64,000 nucleotides of DNA, taken from Spirochaeta cellobiosiphila DSM 17781 (GTDB taxonomy: Bacteria; Spirochaetota; Spirochaetia; DSM-17781). Where the stretch lies: assembly GCF_000426705.1 (NCBI RefSeq), contig NZ_KE384556.1, positions 242,876 to 306,875 on the forward strand. Direction: 5' to 3'. Under the pieces are notes generated by a model, which did no database searches, was not told where the DNA came from, and worked only from the letters and a program-made list of their open reading frames with translations. The translations under genes were made by a program, and so were the position numbers. Below, piece after piece: positions 19,727 to 27,650 of the stretch (position 1 is its first letter; every line of letters starts with the position of its first letter).

Positions 19727-21247
19727 TTATTGTAAGGCTGAAACCAAATCGGCCATAGCCTTCTTCATTCCTCTTGTTTTTATTTGGAAAAGATAAAGGC
19801 TTACACTCTTACTTAGGTTAGAGAATCGAGATAGATCTTGTCCCCAAAAATCTTCATTCTTAAGAACTTTCTCGACTACAAGGTCCATAGTTTCTGGATC
19901 ACCGTCGAATGCTTTCCAACACTCCATAATATAATCGATATTCGCTGGAGTATCTTTAATCTCATAACGGCCATTAATACCTTCTCCGAAATACTGAGAA
20001 TCTACTTTTTCTGCCTCGTAGAATGCCACTATTGAAGCAAGGGCAAAAGCCAATACTTCAGGAACCTTATTCTCCCCTTCCAGGATACCAAGCAGACTAG
20101 GGAGAACCCTTGTTTTAAACTTAGATACGGTATTAAGGGATATGCTTAACCAAGCATGTTGAATAAAGGGATTAGCAAACCTTTCAAGTACATCCTGAGC
20201 ATAAGGAGCGGGATCTTCTTTAAGATCAGCAAGAGTTGGTAATATATCTTTTTCTAATCCAAGAGATATGAATTTAGAGACAACGTCATCATCAAAACTT
20301 TCTTTTACTGTTTCAATACCATATTGATAAGCGGCAGCACAAGTCATAGTGTGGATACCATTTAGGATACGAACTTTTCTTGTTCGATAAGAAGGTAAAT
20401 CATCTGTCCATACAACATTTAATCCTACTTCTGTCAGAGGAAGTTCTTTTTGAAAAGCTTCACCACCTTCAATTACCCATAAATGAAAATCTTCACAGGA
20501 TACAGCTAAGTTATCTTTGTATCCAAACTTATGACATAATTCGTCTATCTCATTAGCAGGGTAACCAGGAACAATTCTATCTACGAGAGTATTAGTGAAA
20601 ACATTACAGTCTTCTACCCAATTAATAAATTCAGATGTTAAATTCCATTCTTTAGCTAAGCGAAGAACGATAGCCTTAAGATTATCACCATTTTTATCAA
20701 TAAGTTCGCAAGGAATGAAGTTAATTCCCTTATTTTTATCACCCTTAAAGTGATTAAATCTCGCCCACAATAATTGTGTTACTTTACCTGGAAATGATGA
20801 TGCGGGTTTATCTTCTAACTTATCAGAAGCTTCGTATCGAATACCGGCTTCTGTAGTGTTAGAAACAATAAAACGAAGTTCTTCTAACGTAGCAGAAGCC
20901 AGAAACTCATCATATTCAGTATAAGGATTGATTCCCTTTTCTATTGAGGTAATTAATCTATTATCTTGGACAATCTGGCCTTTAGATAAACCACGACGAA
21001 CAACAGTGTATAAACCGTCTTGATCATTAAGCATTGATACCATACCACGATCCAGTGGCTGTACAATACGAACACTTCCGTTAAAATCACTCTTTTCATT
21101 TAAAATATCGATCATCCAATCGACAAAAGCTCGTAAGAAGTTACCTTCACCAAATTGAAGAATTTTAACCGGATTAGCCGGTTTTTTTTGATTGTTGGCT
21201 GCCCAATCTCTAACAGGCAACAAATCAACATTCTGTTGACTCATCAT
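19727..21247 (-). CDS. uxaB: Tagaturonate reductase (altronate oxidoreductase)
   Basis: UxaB reduces tagaturonate to altronate with NADH and belongs to the mannitol dehydrogenase family. The N-terminal nucleotide-binding region contains LQFGEGNFLRAFVDWM, a UxaB-type variant. The catalytic helix region includes KVRILNGIHTMTC near residue 298, with the conserved Lys and the NGxH motif. At 506 residues it is somewhat longer than the E. coli protein. The gene begins ATGATG: AGGAGG sits two bases before the first ATG and five before the second, so translation probably starts at 21244. It is the first gene of the operon, behind a promoter overlapped by an operator. Confidence 0.94.
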   Translation of the reverse strand: MMSQQNVDLLPVRDWAANNQKKPANPVKILQFGEGNFLRAFVDWMIDILNEKSDFNGSVRIVQPLDRGMVSMLNDQDGLYTVVRRGLSKGQIVQDNRLITSIEKGINPYTEYDEFLASATLEELRFIVSNTTEAGIRYEASDKLEDKPASSFPGKVTQLLWARFNHFKGDKNKGINFIPCELIDKNGDNLKAIVLRLAKEWNLTSEFINWVEDCNVFTNTLVDRIVPGYPANEIDELCHKFGYKDNLAVSCEDFHLWVIEGGEAFQKELPLTEVGLNVVWTDDLPSYRTRKVRILNGIHTMTCAAAYQYGIETVKESFDDDVVSKFISLGLEKDILPTLADLKEDPAPYAQDVLERFANPFIQHAWLSISLNTVSKFKTRVLPSLLGILEGENKVPEVLAFALASIVAFYEAEKVDSQYFGEGINGRYEIKDTPANIDYIMECWKAFDGDPETMDLVVEKVLKNEDFWGQDLSRFSNLSKSVSLYLFQIKTRGMKKAMADLVSALQ

Positions 21248-21275
21248 ACCCTCCTGGTATTGTCTTGTTGCCTAA

Positions 21276-21304
21276 ATTGTAACCGGTTACATTCTACAAG
21301 TCAA
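21276..21304 (-). promoter_or_regulatory. Promoter of uxaBAC-lacI
   Basis: On the minus strand TTGACT (21299-21304) and TACAAT (21276-21281) are separated by exactly 17 bases. The proximal operator palindrome lies within the spacer and covers part of the -10, so a bound repressor would block RNA polymerase directly. Confidence 0.8.
21278..21291. promoter_or_regulatory. Proximal LacI-type operator (TGTAACCGGTTACA)
   Basis: A perfect 14-base palindrome with central CG, the classic form of a LacI/GalR-family site. It overlaps the uxaB -10 element. The regulator encoded at 15767-16801 is the natural candidate to bind it. Confidence 0.85.
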
Positions 21305-21373
21305 ACAATATCTCAAATATTCCTAAATATTATGTTTTTTTTCGTTGAAATCTATAACCTACAGTGCTAACAT

Positions 21374-21387
21374 TGTAACCGGTTACA
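21374..21387. promoter_or_regulatory. Distal LacI-type operator (identical palindrome)
   Basis: The same perfect 14-mer as the proximal site, 96 bases further upstream centre to centre, close to nine turns of B-DNA. This geometry suits repression by DNA looping through a dimer-of-dimers repressor, though a second promoter could also be present. Confidence 0.8.
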
Positions 21388-21462
21388 GATTCATTACTCA
21401 TTCGGTTTTCTATTTCCATTGCCAATACAATTGTGAGAAACCAACAAGACTGTAATCTCCTA

Positions 21463-21502
21463 GAAAAAGAAGCCCCCTTCGGCTCATCACCATGGGGGGC
21501 TT
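21463..21502 (-). terminator. Intrinsic terminator after kduD
   Basis: On the minus strand AAGCCCCC pairs with GGGGGCTT across a loop of about 17 bases, and CTTTTTCT follows. It closes the AraC/GH28/kduI/kduD gene string just before the uxaB control region. Confidence 0.8.
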
Positions 21503-21514
21503 TTGCAATACATG

Positions 21515-22279
21515 TTAACGCGCTAACCAACCACCATCCACGGCAATAGTATAACCATTAATGTAATTAGAATTGTCACCTGCCAGGAAGACACAGGTTC
21601 CAGCCAAATCTTCAGGAGTCCCCCATCGCCCTGCTGGAATTCTGTCTAATATTTGCGCACTTCTTTCAGGATTATTACGTAGATCCTTAGTATTGTCTGT
21701 CGCCATATAGCCAGGAGCAATGGCATTAACATTGATACCATGACTTGCCCATTCATTAGCCATTGACATAGTAAGTCCCCGAATGCCTGACTTTGATGCC
21801 GTATAGGAAGGAACACGAATTCCCCCTTGAAAGGAAAGCATGGAAGCAATATTAATAATCTTCCCCCCCTTCCCTTGTTTTAATAATTGATTAACAAAAG
21901 CTTGACTAAGGAAAAAGACCTTCTTGATATTAATATCCATTACCTCATCCCAATCTTTTTCCGTAAACTGAATAGAATCTTCTCGTCTAATGATACCTGC
22001 GTTATTAACAAGAACATCAACATGTCCCATATGATCAACAGCAGCTTTTACATAAGAGGCTAGGTCTTCAACAGAACAATGAACAAGATCGGCTTTTGCA
22101 GAGTCAAATCGACGCCCCTCTTTTTCAACAAGTTCCTTAGTTTCCGTCATAGCACTAACACCCAAAGCAAAGATATCAGCACCAGCTTTAGCCAAACCAA
22201 CAGCCATACCCTGTCCCAAGCCCCGGGAGGCTCCTGTAATAAGAACTACCTTACCTTTTAAACTAAAACGATCTAACAT
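21515..22279 (-). CDS. kduD: 2-dehydro-3-deoxy-D-gluconate 5-dehydrogenase (SDR)
   Basis: KduD interconverts 2,5-diketo-3-deoxygluconate and 2-keto-3-deoxygluconate with NAD(H), following KduI in the breakdown of unsaturated uronates from pectin. It is a classical short-chain dehydrogenase: TGASRGLGQGMA near residue 16, NNAGI near 88, Ser of IASMLSFQGG, YTASKSG with catalytic Tyr/Lys near 155, and NAIAPGYMATDNT. The ATG at 22279 has AAGGAG nearby; an in-frame TTG five codons earlier overlaps that site and is unlikely. The specific role rests on the adjacent kduI and on close overall likeness in length (254) to E. coli KduD. Confidence 0.9.
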   Translation of the reverse strand: MLDRFSLKGKVVLITGASRGLGQGMAVGLAKAGADIFALGVSAMTETKELVEKEGRRFDSAKADLVHCSVEDLASYVKAAVDHMGHVDVLVNNAGIIRREDSIQFTEKDWDEVMDINIKKVFFLSQAFVNQLLKQGKGGKIINIASMLSFQGGIRVPSYTASKSGIRGLTMSMANEWASHGINVNAIAPGYMATDNTKDLRNNPERSAQILDRIPAGRWGTPEDLAGTCVFLAGDNSNYINGYTIAVDGGWLAR

Positions 22280-22303
22280 TCCAAACTCCTTCAATACACC
22301 CTA

Positions 22304-22339
22304 TAAAAAAAGCAGAGAGAATGAAACATCCTCTCTGCT
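22304..22339 (-). terminator. Strong terminator or attenuator between kduI and kduD
   Basis: On the minus strand AGCAGAGAG pairs perfectly with CTCTCTGCT across an 11-base loop and runs straight into seven T residues. It lies 25 bases after the kduI stop and 25 before the kduD start, so most transcripts should end after kduI unless read-through occurs or kduD has its own start. Confidence 0.85.
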
Positions 22340-22363
22340 ACAAATCACAACGTAGATCTGACC

Positions 22364-23200
22364 TTAAGCCATATCTTCAGCAGCTACCCAATCCATGTCA
22401 TCGAAAACTTTGTTTTCTCCACACATAGCCCAGATAAAGCTATAAGGACCTGTTCCAACACCTGTGTGAATAGACCATGAAGGAGAAATAACAGCTTGGT
22501 CATTTCTCATGATAATGTGTCTAGTCTCAGAAGGTTCGCCATGCATATGGAAAACCAATGTATCAGGGTCCATTTCCGTATAGAGATAAACTTCCATTCG
22601 TCTTTCATGAGTGTGGGAAGGATAGGTATTCCAAACACTTCCCGGCTCCATTCTTGTGAATCCCATGGACAATTGACATGTTTCAAGAACATTAGGGTGA
22701 AGATATTTGTAGATAGTTCTCTTATTACATTTCTCACTGTCACCTAAAGGAGAAGGAGAAGCATCTTCAAGAGTGATCTTCTTCACAGGATATTCTTTAT
22801 GCGCTGGTGATGACGCAATATAATATTTTGCAGGAGCTGAAGCATCAGCACTGGCAAAGGAAATTTCCTTAGTTCCTCTTGGAAGATACAAACCATTAAG
22901 GTTTTCTAACTCATAATCAACACCATCAGCAGTGATAGTACCTTTACCACCTAAGTTGATTACACCCATTTCTCGAGCTGCCAAAAAGTAGTCCTGTGCG
23001 ATTTCTTTTGACACTTCTTTAGGAAAATCTACCTTTCCTTTCTTAGGAATAACACCACCAAATACAATTCGGTCGATGTGACTATAGGTTAAGTTAACCT
23101 TATCCTCACCAAAGATATTTTCTACTTGAAAATGTCTTTTCAATTCAGTAGTGTCCATTTTTTTACCATGTTCGGGATGAACAGGATGTCTTATATCCAT
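22364..23200 (-). CDS. kduI: 5-keto-4-deoxyuronate isomerase
   Basis: KduI isomerises 5-keto-4-deoxyuronate (from unsaturated galacturonate) to 2,5-diketo-3-deoxygluconate. It is a two-cupin zinc enzyme. The metal-site region is visible as SHTHERRMEVYLYTEM at about residues 195-210, and the N-terminal IRHPVHPEHGKKMDT block is family-typical. The length of 278 equals that of E. coli KduI. A good AGGAGG-like site precedes the ATG. It lies 31 bases after the GH28 gene, suggesting co-transcription with it. Confidence 0.95.
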   Translation of the reverse strand: MDIRHPVHPEHGKKMDTTELKRHFQVENIFGEDKVNLTYSHIDRIVFGGVIPKKGKVDFPKEVSKEIAQDYFLAAREMGVINLGGKGTITADGVDYELENLNGLYLPRGTKEISFASADASAPAKYYIASSPAHKEYPVKKITLEDASPSPLGDSEKCNKRTIYKYLHPNVLETCQLSMGFTRMEPGSVWNTYPSHTHERRMEVYLYTEMDPDTLVFHMHGEPSETRHIIMRNDQAVISPSWSIHTGVGTGPYSFIWAMCGENKVFDDMDWVAAEDMA

Positions 23201-23231
23201 TATATTACCTCCTAATAACTATCTTATCTAT

Positions 23232-24782
23232 TTAAATAGCAATACCATTGCCATCTAATTTAACATTATCTATCCCTTTCAAATCCTTTTCAAATCCATC
23301 AATTTGCAGATCTTCCATTTCGAGATCTTTAACATTCCGCAGGAATAAACCTTGATGAACCATAGGATCGATATCACACATCATAGCCGCAAATTCCGGT
23401 TCTGGATTTTGAGCTGCAGTCGCCTTAATACCCTTAAGTTTAACATTATTCACCCATCTTTCGGGCAAACCATACATAAAAAGGAAACAATTTCGTAAAT
23501 CATCGATTTCGATATTTTCCAAATGAACATTACACAACTCAGGTGTTCCTTCATTTAAAGGAAGGGCTTCCTTATTTTGAACAGGAGGAGTCTTACCATC
23601 AGCATCACAGAAATAGAACATATTAAAAACAAAAGCGGAACCAATGTTACGCATATACACAGATTCGCAATGAATATCCTTAACAGCTCCCCCTCTTCCT
23701 CGTCTTGTTTTGAGACGAATACCTCTATCCGTATCCAGGAAGACACAATCCTTTACATGAACATTTTCGATGCCACCTGACATTTCACTGCCCAAAACAA
23801 CAGCGCCATGTCCCCGTTCCATTAGGCAGTTCTCAATCGTTACATTCTTAGTACATAATCTGATATGATCTGCCAGTTCTTTTTTCCCTGCTTTAATAGC
23901 AATACAGTCATCCCCTACAGAGAAATGAATACTATGTAGTACCACATCCTGGCAAAACTCAGGATCCAAACCATCCGTATTGGGAGAGTCATCAGGATTC
24001 TTGATCTTAAGATCAGCAAAAAGAAGTTCATTACTACAAAAAGGATGCAATGTCCAAGAGGGAGAATTCTGAAGAGTTACACCTGCCATTGTAACCTTAC
24101 GACATTGATTAAGAAAAACTAGTCTCCCTCTAGCTGCTGGAACAGTATTCTTAGGAGAATGCCACCAATTAGTGATATCTGCGTTCCCATCAATAATACC
24201 TTCACCAGCAATAGTTAGATTTTCACAACCCACTGCTGTTATAACAGAGGCATAGATCGTAGACTCCAAACCTTCCCAGGTACCCAGGATACGTCCTTCT
24301 TCCATTTTAGGAATCATCGGATAGAAAGAAGGATCTTTCTCAGCCATTAAATGAGCCTCTTTTTCCAAGACCAAAGTCATATTTGATTTTAGAAAAAGAG
24401 GTTTTACCCGATACGTCCCGGAAGTAACTCGTAATATACCTTCTTTGGGAAGACAAGCTATGGCGGCCTGAAAAGCCAAGGTATCATCATGAATACCATC
24501 ACCTAAAGCACCAAAAGCTAAAGGATTTAAAGAAGAACCTTCTTGTGTGAAGAAGTCTATAGACCACACAGTCCCTGCACCTTCTACAGTTCCTTCATAA
24601 GAAGTTCCTGGTTCCAAACCGGAAATAGTTACAGCATTACGGCCAGTAACATATCTATTATACTCTTTACCATCACCCTTGATTGATACGGTAAATTCCT
24701 TATCCAAGGAATCCTTCAAGGGATAATCCCATGTAAAAGTCACCGTATAAGGGGTAATGTTCAAATAATTAATTGTCATCAT
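23232..24782 (-). CDS. GH28 polygalacturonase, probably exo-acting, with N-terminal FN3-like domain
   Basis: The enzyme hydrolyses alpha-1,4-galacturonan by inversion. Residues about 1-80 resemble a fibronectin-III-like domain, a layout seen in exo-polygalacturonases. The right-handed beta-helix follows, with PLAFGALGDGIHDD as the lead-in. The catalytic residues are D270 (NTDGLD), D291 and D292 (GDDCIAIK), with H325 (RGHGAVVLG) and the R356-L-K358 substrate motif. No signal peptide is present, implying a cytoplasmic role on imported oligogalacturonides. The second ATG (24779) is better spaced from GAGG. Neighbours are AraC upstream and kduI downstream. Confidence 0.93.
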   Translation of the reverse strand: MMTINYLNITPYTVTFTWDYPLKDSLDKEFTVSIKGDGKEYNRYVTGRNAVTISGLEPGTSYEGTVEGAGTVWSIDFFTQEGSSLNPLAFGALGDGIHDDTLAFQAAIACLPKEGILRVTSGTYRVKPLFLKSNMTLVLEKEAHLMAEKDPSFYPMIPKMEEGRILGTWEGLESTIYASVITAVGCENLTIAGEGIIDGNADITNWWHSPKNTVPAARGRLVFLNQCRKVTMAGVTLQNSPSWTLHPFCSNELLFADLKIKNPDDSPNTDGLDPEFCQDVVLHSIHFSVGDDCIAIKAGKKELADHIRLCTKNVTIENCLMERGHGAVVLGSEMSGGIENVHVKDCVFLDTDRGIRLKTRRGRGGAVKDIHCESVYMRNIGSAFVFNMFYFCDADGKTPPVQNKEALPLNEGTPELCNVHLENIEIDDLRNCFLFMYGLPERWVNNVKLKGIKATAAQNPEPEFAAMMCDIDPMVHQGLFLRNVKDLEMEDLQIDGFEKDLKGIDNVKLDGNGIAI

Positions 24783-24867
24783 TTACCTCGTGTTTGAATT
24801 CTAACATCATAATGGCCTCATTCGATATGGACAAAACAACAGGAACCTATGGAGAAAATGGTTTATA

Positions 24868-25683
24868 TTAGCGAACTTCTGAAGGACTGTATCCCCTTTT
24901 GTTTTTAAAGAGACGACTAAAATAAAGAGGGTCTGTAAAGCCTAACAGATAAGCAGTTTCTTTTACCGAGTTACCACTAGTTAATAGCTTCTCTGCTTTC
25001 TTAAGCTTTCTCTCTAACCAAAACTGCTTAAGGGTTTTACCAGTAAATCGTTTGAACTCATTATCCAGATAACGACGGGAATAGGGTATCTCTTCTAATA
25101 TGCTATCAAGAGTATCGGCAAACTGAGCCCGAGCCCCGACATGGGCAGCGGTCTCCAATATAAAGTAAGGAGTTTCCTTCTGGAATCTAGTATTGATGAA
25201 AGACTCTCTAATAAACTTAGTCAAAATTACATGAAAAGCACAGTTCTGCCCATAAATAATAGAATCAACAGGAGCATAAGACCAATAGTATTCTAATATA
25301 GGTTTGAAGCTGGCCCAATCCTTCAAAGAAATCTTTCGTTGATATTGAATGTAGGCAAAGAAGTCAATGACTCCGAAGATCCAGAATTGAAAATGCTGTG
25401 CGATTCCAACAAAATGCTCTCCCTTGGAAATATGTCCCTTAAAAGGAACATTAGGTTCAATAAGAACCATATCACCCGGTGCCATATCAAATCTCTCATA
25501 ACCTATCTCATATTCCGCATGCCCTTCTAAACAGCAAATCAAATCATATACATTATTCGTTTTATCCACCTGCCAGTCCGTTCCATGTTCGAACTTTATA
25601 ACAGAGCGTGCTAATTGGAGGGAAAAGTTTTCTTTCTCCATATAGTCCAAGGGCAGATTATTCTTCCAGTCTTCCGTATCCAT
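24868..25683 (-). CDS. AraC-family regulator with cupin sensor domain
   Basis: Residues about 25-115 form an AraC-type cupin (ligand) domain, including YDLICCLEGHAEYEIG and MAPGDMVLIEPNVPF. Residues about 170-271 hold the double helix-turn-helix. The second helix pair is clear: VKETAYLLGFTDPLYFSRLFKNKRGYSPSEVR split over the last 35 residues. It lies 85 bases upstream of the GH28-kduI genes on the same strand and is probably their activator, responding to a galacturonide (inference). The 148-base gap upstream is shared with the divergent ABC gene and is AT-rich. Confidence 0.88.
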   Translation of the reverse strand: MDTEDWKNNLPLDYMEKENFSLQLARSVIKFEHGTDWQVDKTNNVYDLICCLEGHAEYEIGYERFDMAPGDMVLIEPNVPFKGHISKGEHFVGIAQHFQFWIFGVIDFFAYIQYQRKISLKDWASFKPILEYYWSYAPVDSIIYGQNCAFHVILTKFIRESFINTRFQKETPYFILETAAHVGARAQFADTLDSILEEIPYSRRYLDNEFKRFTGKTLKQFWLERKLKKAEKLLTSGNSVKETAYLLGFTDPLYFSRLFKNKRGYSPSEVR

Positions 25684-25831
25684 GCTGACCCATCATATAA
25701 TAAATTAAAATAAAAAGAAGAATTATATTAATGATTTTGTCCCCTGGGTTCAAAAATTGTGCCTATTATTCCTTCACCAACTCAAAAAACCCGTGGTAGG
25801 ATTATTTTCCGATAATTTAAGGAGTGCCTAA

Positions 25832-26776
25832 TTGATTAAAGCAACGAATCTTGTCAAACACTACGGTAAACAAAAAGCTGTGGATAATATAAGTTTTGGA
25901 ATTAAAAAAGGTGAGATTGTAGGTTTTCTTGGACCGAATGGAGCAGGTAAGTCAACAACGATGAATATGCTCACCGGTTTTCTCGCCCCTACTTCTGGCA
26001 CTATCGAAATCGATGGTATTAATGTTAGGGAAGATCCCATTGGAGTCAAAAGAAAAATAGGCTACCTTCCTGAAATCCCCCCTCTATATCCGGATATGAC
26101 CGTCAAATCTTACCTGTCCTTTGTGGCTCAACTTAAGGGTCTCAATTCTAAAACAGTAAAGTCTGATAGAGATAGAGTTATGGAGGTTGTTCAAATAACA
26201 GACCAGCAGAACAGACTCATTGATAACCTATCTAAAGGATACAAACAAAGGGTGGGAGTGGCCCAGGCCTTATTAGGCAATCCGGACCTTCTCATTTTAG
26301 ATGAACCCTCTGTAGGCCTGGATCCGAAGCAAATCATCGAAATGCGTAATCTCATCACAAAATTAGGACAGGAACATACGGTCATACTAAGTTCCCATAT
26401 TCTTCCTGAAGTATCAGCAATCTGTAACCGCCTCCTCATTCTTAATAAGGGGAAGATTGCAGCCTCTGACACTCCGGAAAATCTCGCAAAAATGATGGAA
26501 GGCACCAATCAGATTCAGCTAAAAATAAAGGCCAATCAGGATAATATAAGGTCAGCTATTAAAGATATGAAAGCAGTGACCCTCGTTCAGTGCCAGAAGT
26601 CTTCTGAAGATGGAATCATTAATATGATTTTAAAAGCAGAAGATGATCGCGATATCAGAGAAGAAGTCTTCTATCTTATGAGTCGAAACAAATTTCCTAT
26701 CATGCAAATGAGACCAAGTCATATAAGTCTCGAAGAAATATTCTTAAATCTAACCACAACAGAAAAGGAACTATAG
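25832..26776 (+). CDS. ABC transporter ATPase, GldA/CcmA type
   Basis: This is the ATP-binding subunit of an ABC-2 type system. Walker A is GPNGAGKSTT at about 34-43, the signature is LSKGYKQRVGVAQALL, Walker B is LLILDEPSVGLDP, and the H-loop is SSHILPE. The long C-terminal extension (about 225-314) is typical of ABC-2 ATPases. The start is TTG with AAGGAG upstream. It ends immediately before the next ATG, and the four genes to 30457 form one operon matching the gldA-gldF-gldG plus DUF4340 arrangement known from many non-gliding bacteria. The transported substrate is unknown. Confidence 0.88.
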   Translation: MIKATNLVKHYGKQKAVDNISFGIKKGEIVGFLGPNGAGKSTTMNMLTGFLAPTSGTIEIDGINVREDPIGVKRKIGYLPEIPPLYPDMTVKSYLSFVAQLKGLNSKTVKSDRDRVMEVVQITDQQNRLIDNLSKGYKQRVGVAQALLGNPDLLILDEPSVGLDPKQIIEMRNLITKLGQEHTVILSSHILPEVSAICNRLLILNKGKIAASDTPENLAKMMEGTNQIQLKIKANQDNIRSAIKDMKAVTLVQCQKSSEDGIINMILKAEDDRDIREEVFYLMSRNKFPIMQMRPSHISLEEIFLNLTTTEKEL

Positions 26777-27649
26777 ATGTTTGCCATATACAAAAGAGAG
26801 CTAAGCTCTTACTTTTTAACGCCCTATGGTTATATTTTCATGGGTTCATTCCTATTTATTTCAGGTTTATTATTCACCATACAGAACCTCTTTATGAATA
26901 GTACCCAATATGCAGAATACCTGGGATCACTTATTTCTATATTCACTATTGTTATTCCCTTATTAACAATGAAGGTTTTTGCTGATGAAAAGAAAAACAA
27001 AACAGACCAGCTTTTATTAACAGCACCAGTGACTCCTGTACAAATCGTCATTGGTAAGTTTCTAGCACCTTTGACTGTTTTTCTTATTACCATTGGTATC
27101 ACGCTCATTTATCCCATTATTCTGGCCTTTTATGGAAATATAGAAGCTGTAAAAATATTCGGCTCCTATCTTGGGTTCTTCCTTTTAGGAGGAGCTTTTT
27201 TGGCTATGGGGGTCTATATCAGTGCCCTGACAGATAATCAAGCTTCTGCAGCCATCACCACTTTTGGAGCGGTATTATTCACTTGGTTTGCAGATTTTTT
27301 AAAACCTATTGTGCCCAATTCCCCCTTATGGGGCTTCCTCTTCGTCGCTGTCATCATCTTATTGATTGGTTATTGGCTCTATAGACAAAGTGGAACGATT
27401 ATCATTCCGCTTTTTGTGACTATTATGGCTCTGGTGATAGGAGGAGCAGTATTTTTCATCCATCAGGCAAGCTATGCCTCATTAATAGCTAAGAGCATTA
27501 GCAGCTTTTCCCTCACATCCAGATACACCTATTTCCCAATGGGACTCCTCAAGTTATCAGATGCCATCTACTATCTTAGCTTTGCTCTTTTCTTTTTGTT
27601 CATGACCACCAGGCTTATTGAAAAACGCAGCTGGACTAAGGAGGCTTAA
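26777..27649 (+). CDS. ABC-2 type permease, GldF-like
   Basis: The protein has six predicted membrane segments and begins MFAIYKRELSSYFLTPYGYIF, which is characteristic of the GldF/ABC-2 permease group (short cytoplasmic start, then the first helix). The ATP-powered subunit is the gene directly before it, with the start codon adjacent to the upstream stop. The downstream GldG-like protein usually accompanies this permease. Function by family: export or remodelling of an envelope component. It should not be read as evidence of gliding. Confidence 0.85.
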   Translation: MFAIYKRELSSYFLTPYGYIFMGSFLFISGLLFTIQNLFMNSTQYAEYLGSLISIFTIVIPLLTMKVFADEKKNKTDQLLLTAPVTPVQIVIGKFLAPLTVFLITIGITLIYPIILAFYGNIEAVKIFGSYLGFFLLGGAFLAMGVYISALTDNQASAAITTFGAVLFTWFADFLKPIVPNSPLWGFLFVAVIILLIGYWLYRQSGTIIIPLFVTIMALVIGGAVFFIHQASYASLIAKSISSFSLTSRYTYFPMGLLKLSDAIYYLSFALFFLFMTTRLIEKRSWTKEA

Positions 27650-27650
27650 G

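Noticed and set aside
21330-21530. A 66-codon minus-strand frame between kduD and uxaB.
   Set aside because: It overlaps the kduD end, the terminator and the distal operator, and has no convincing ribosome site or recognisable sequence. The region is regulatory.
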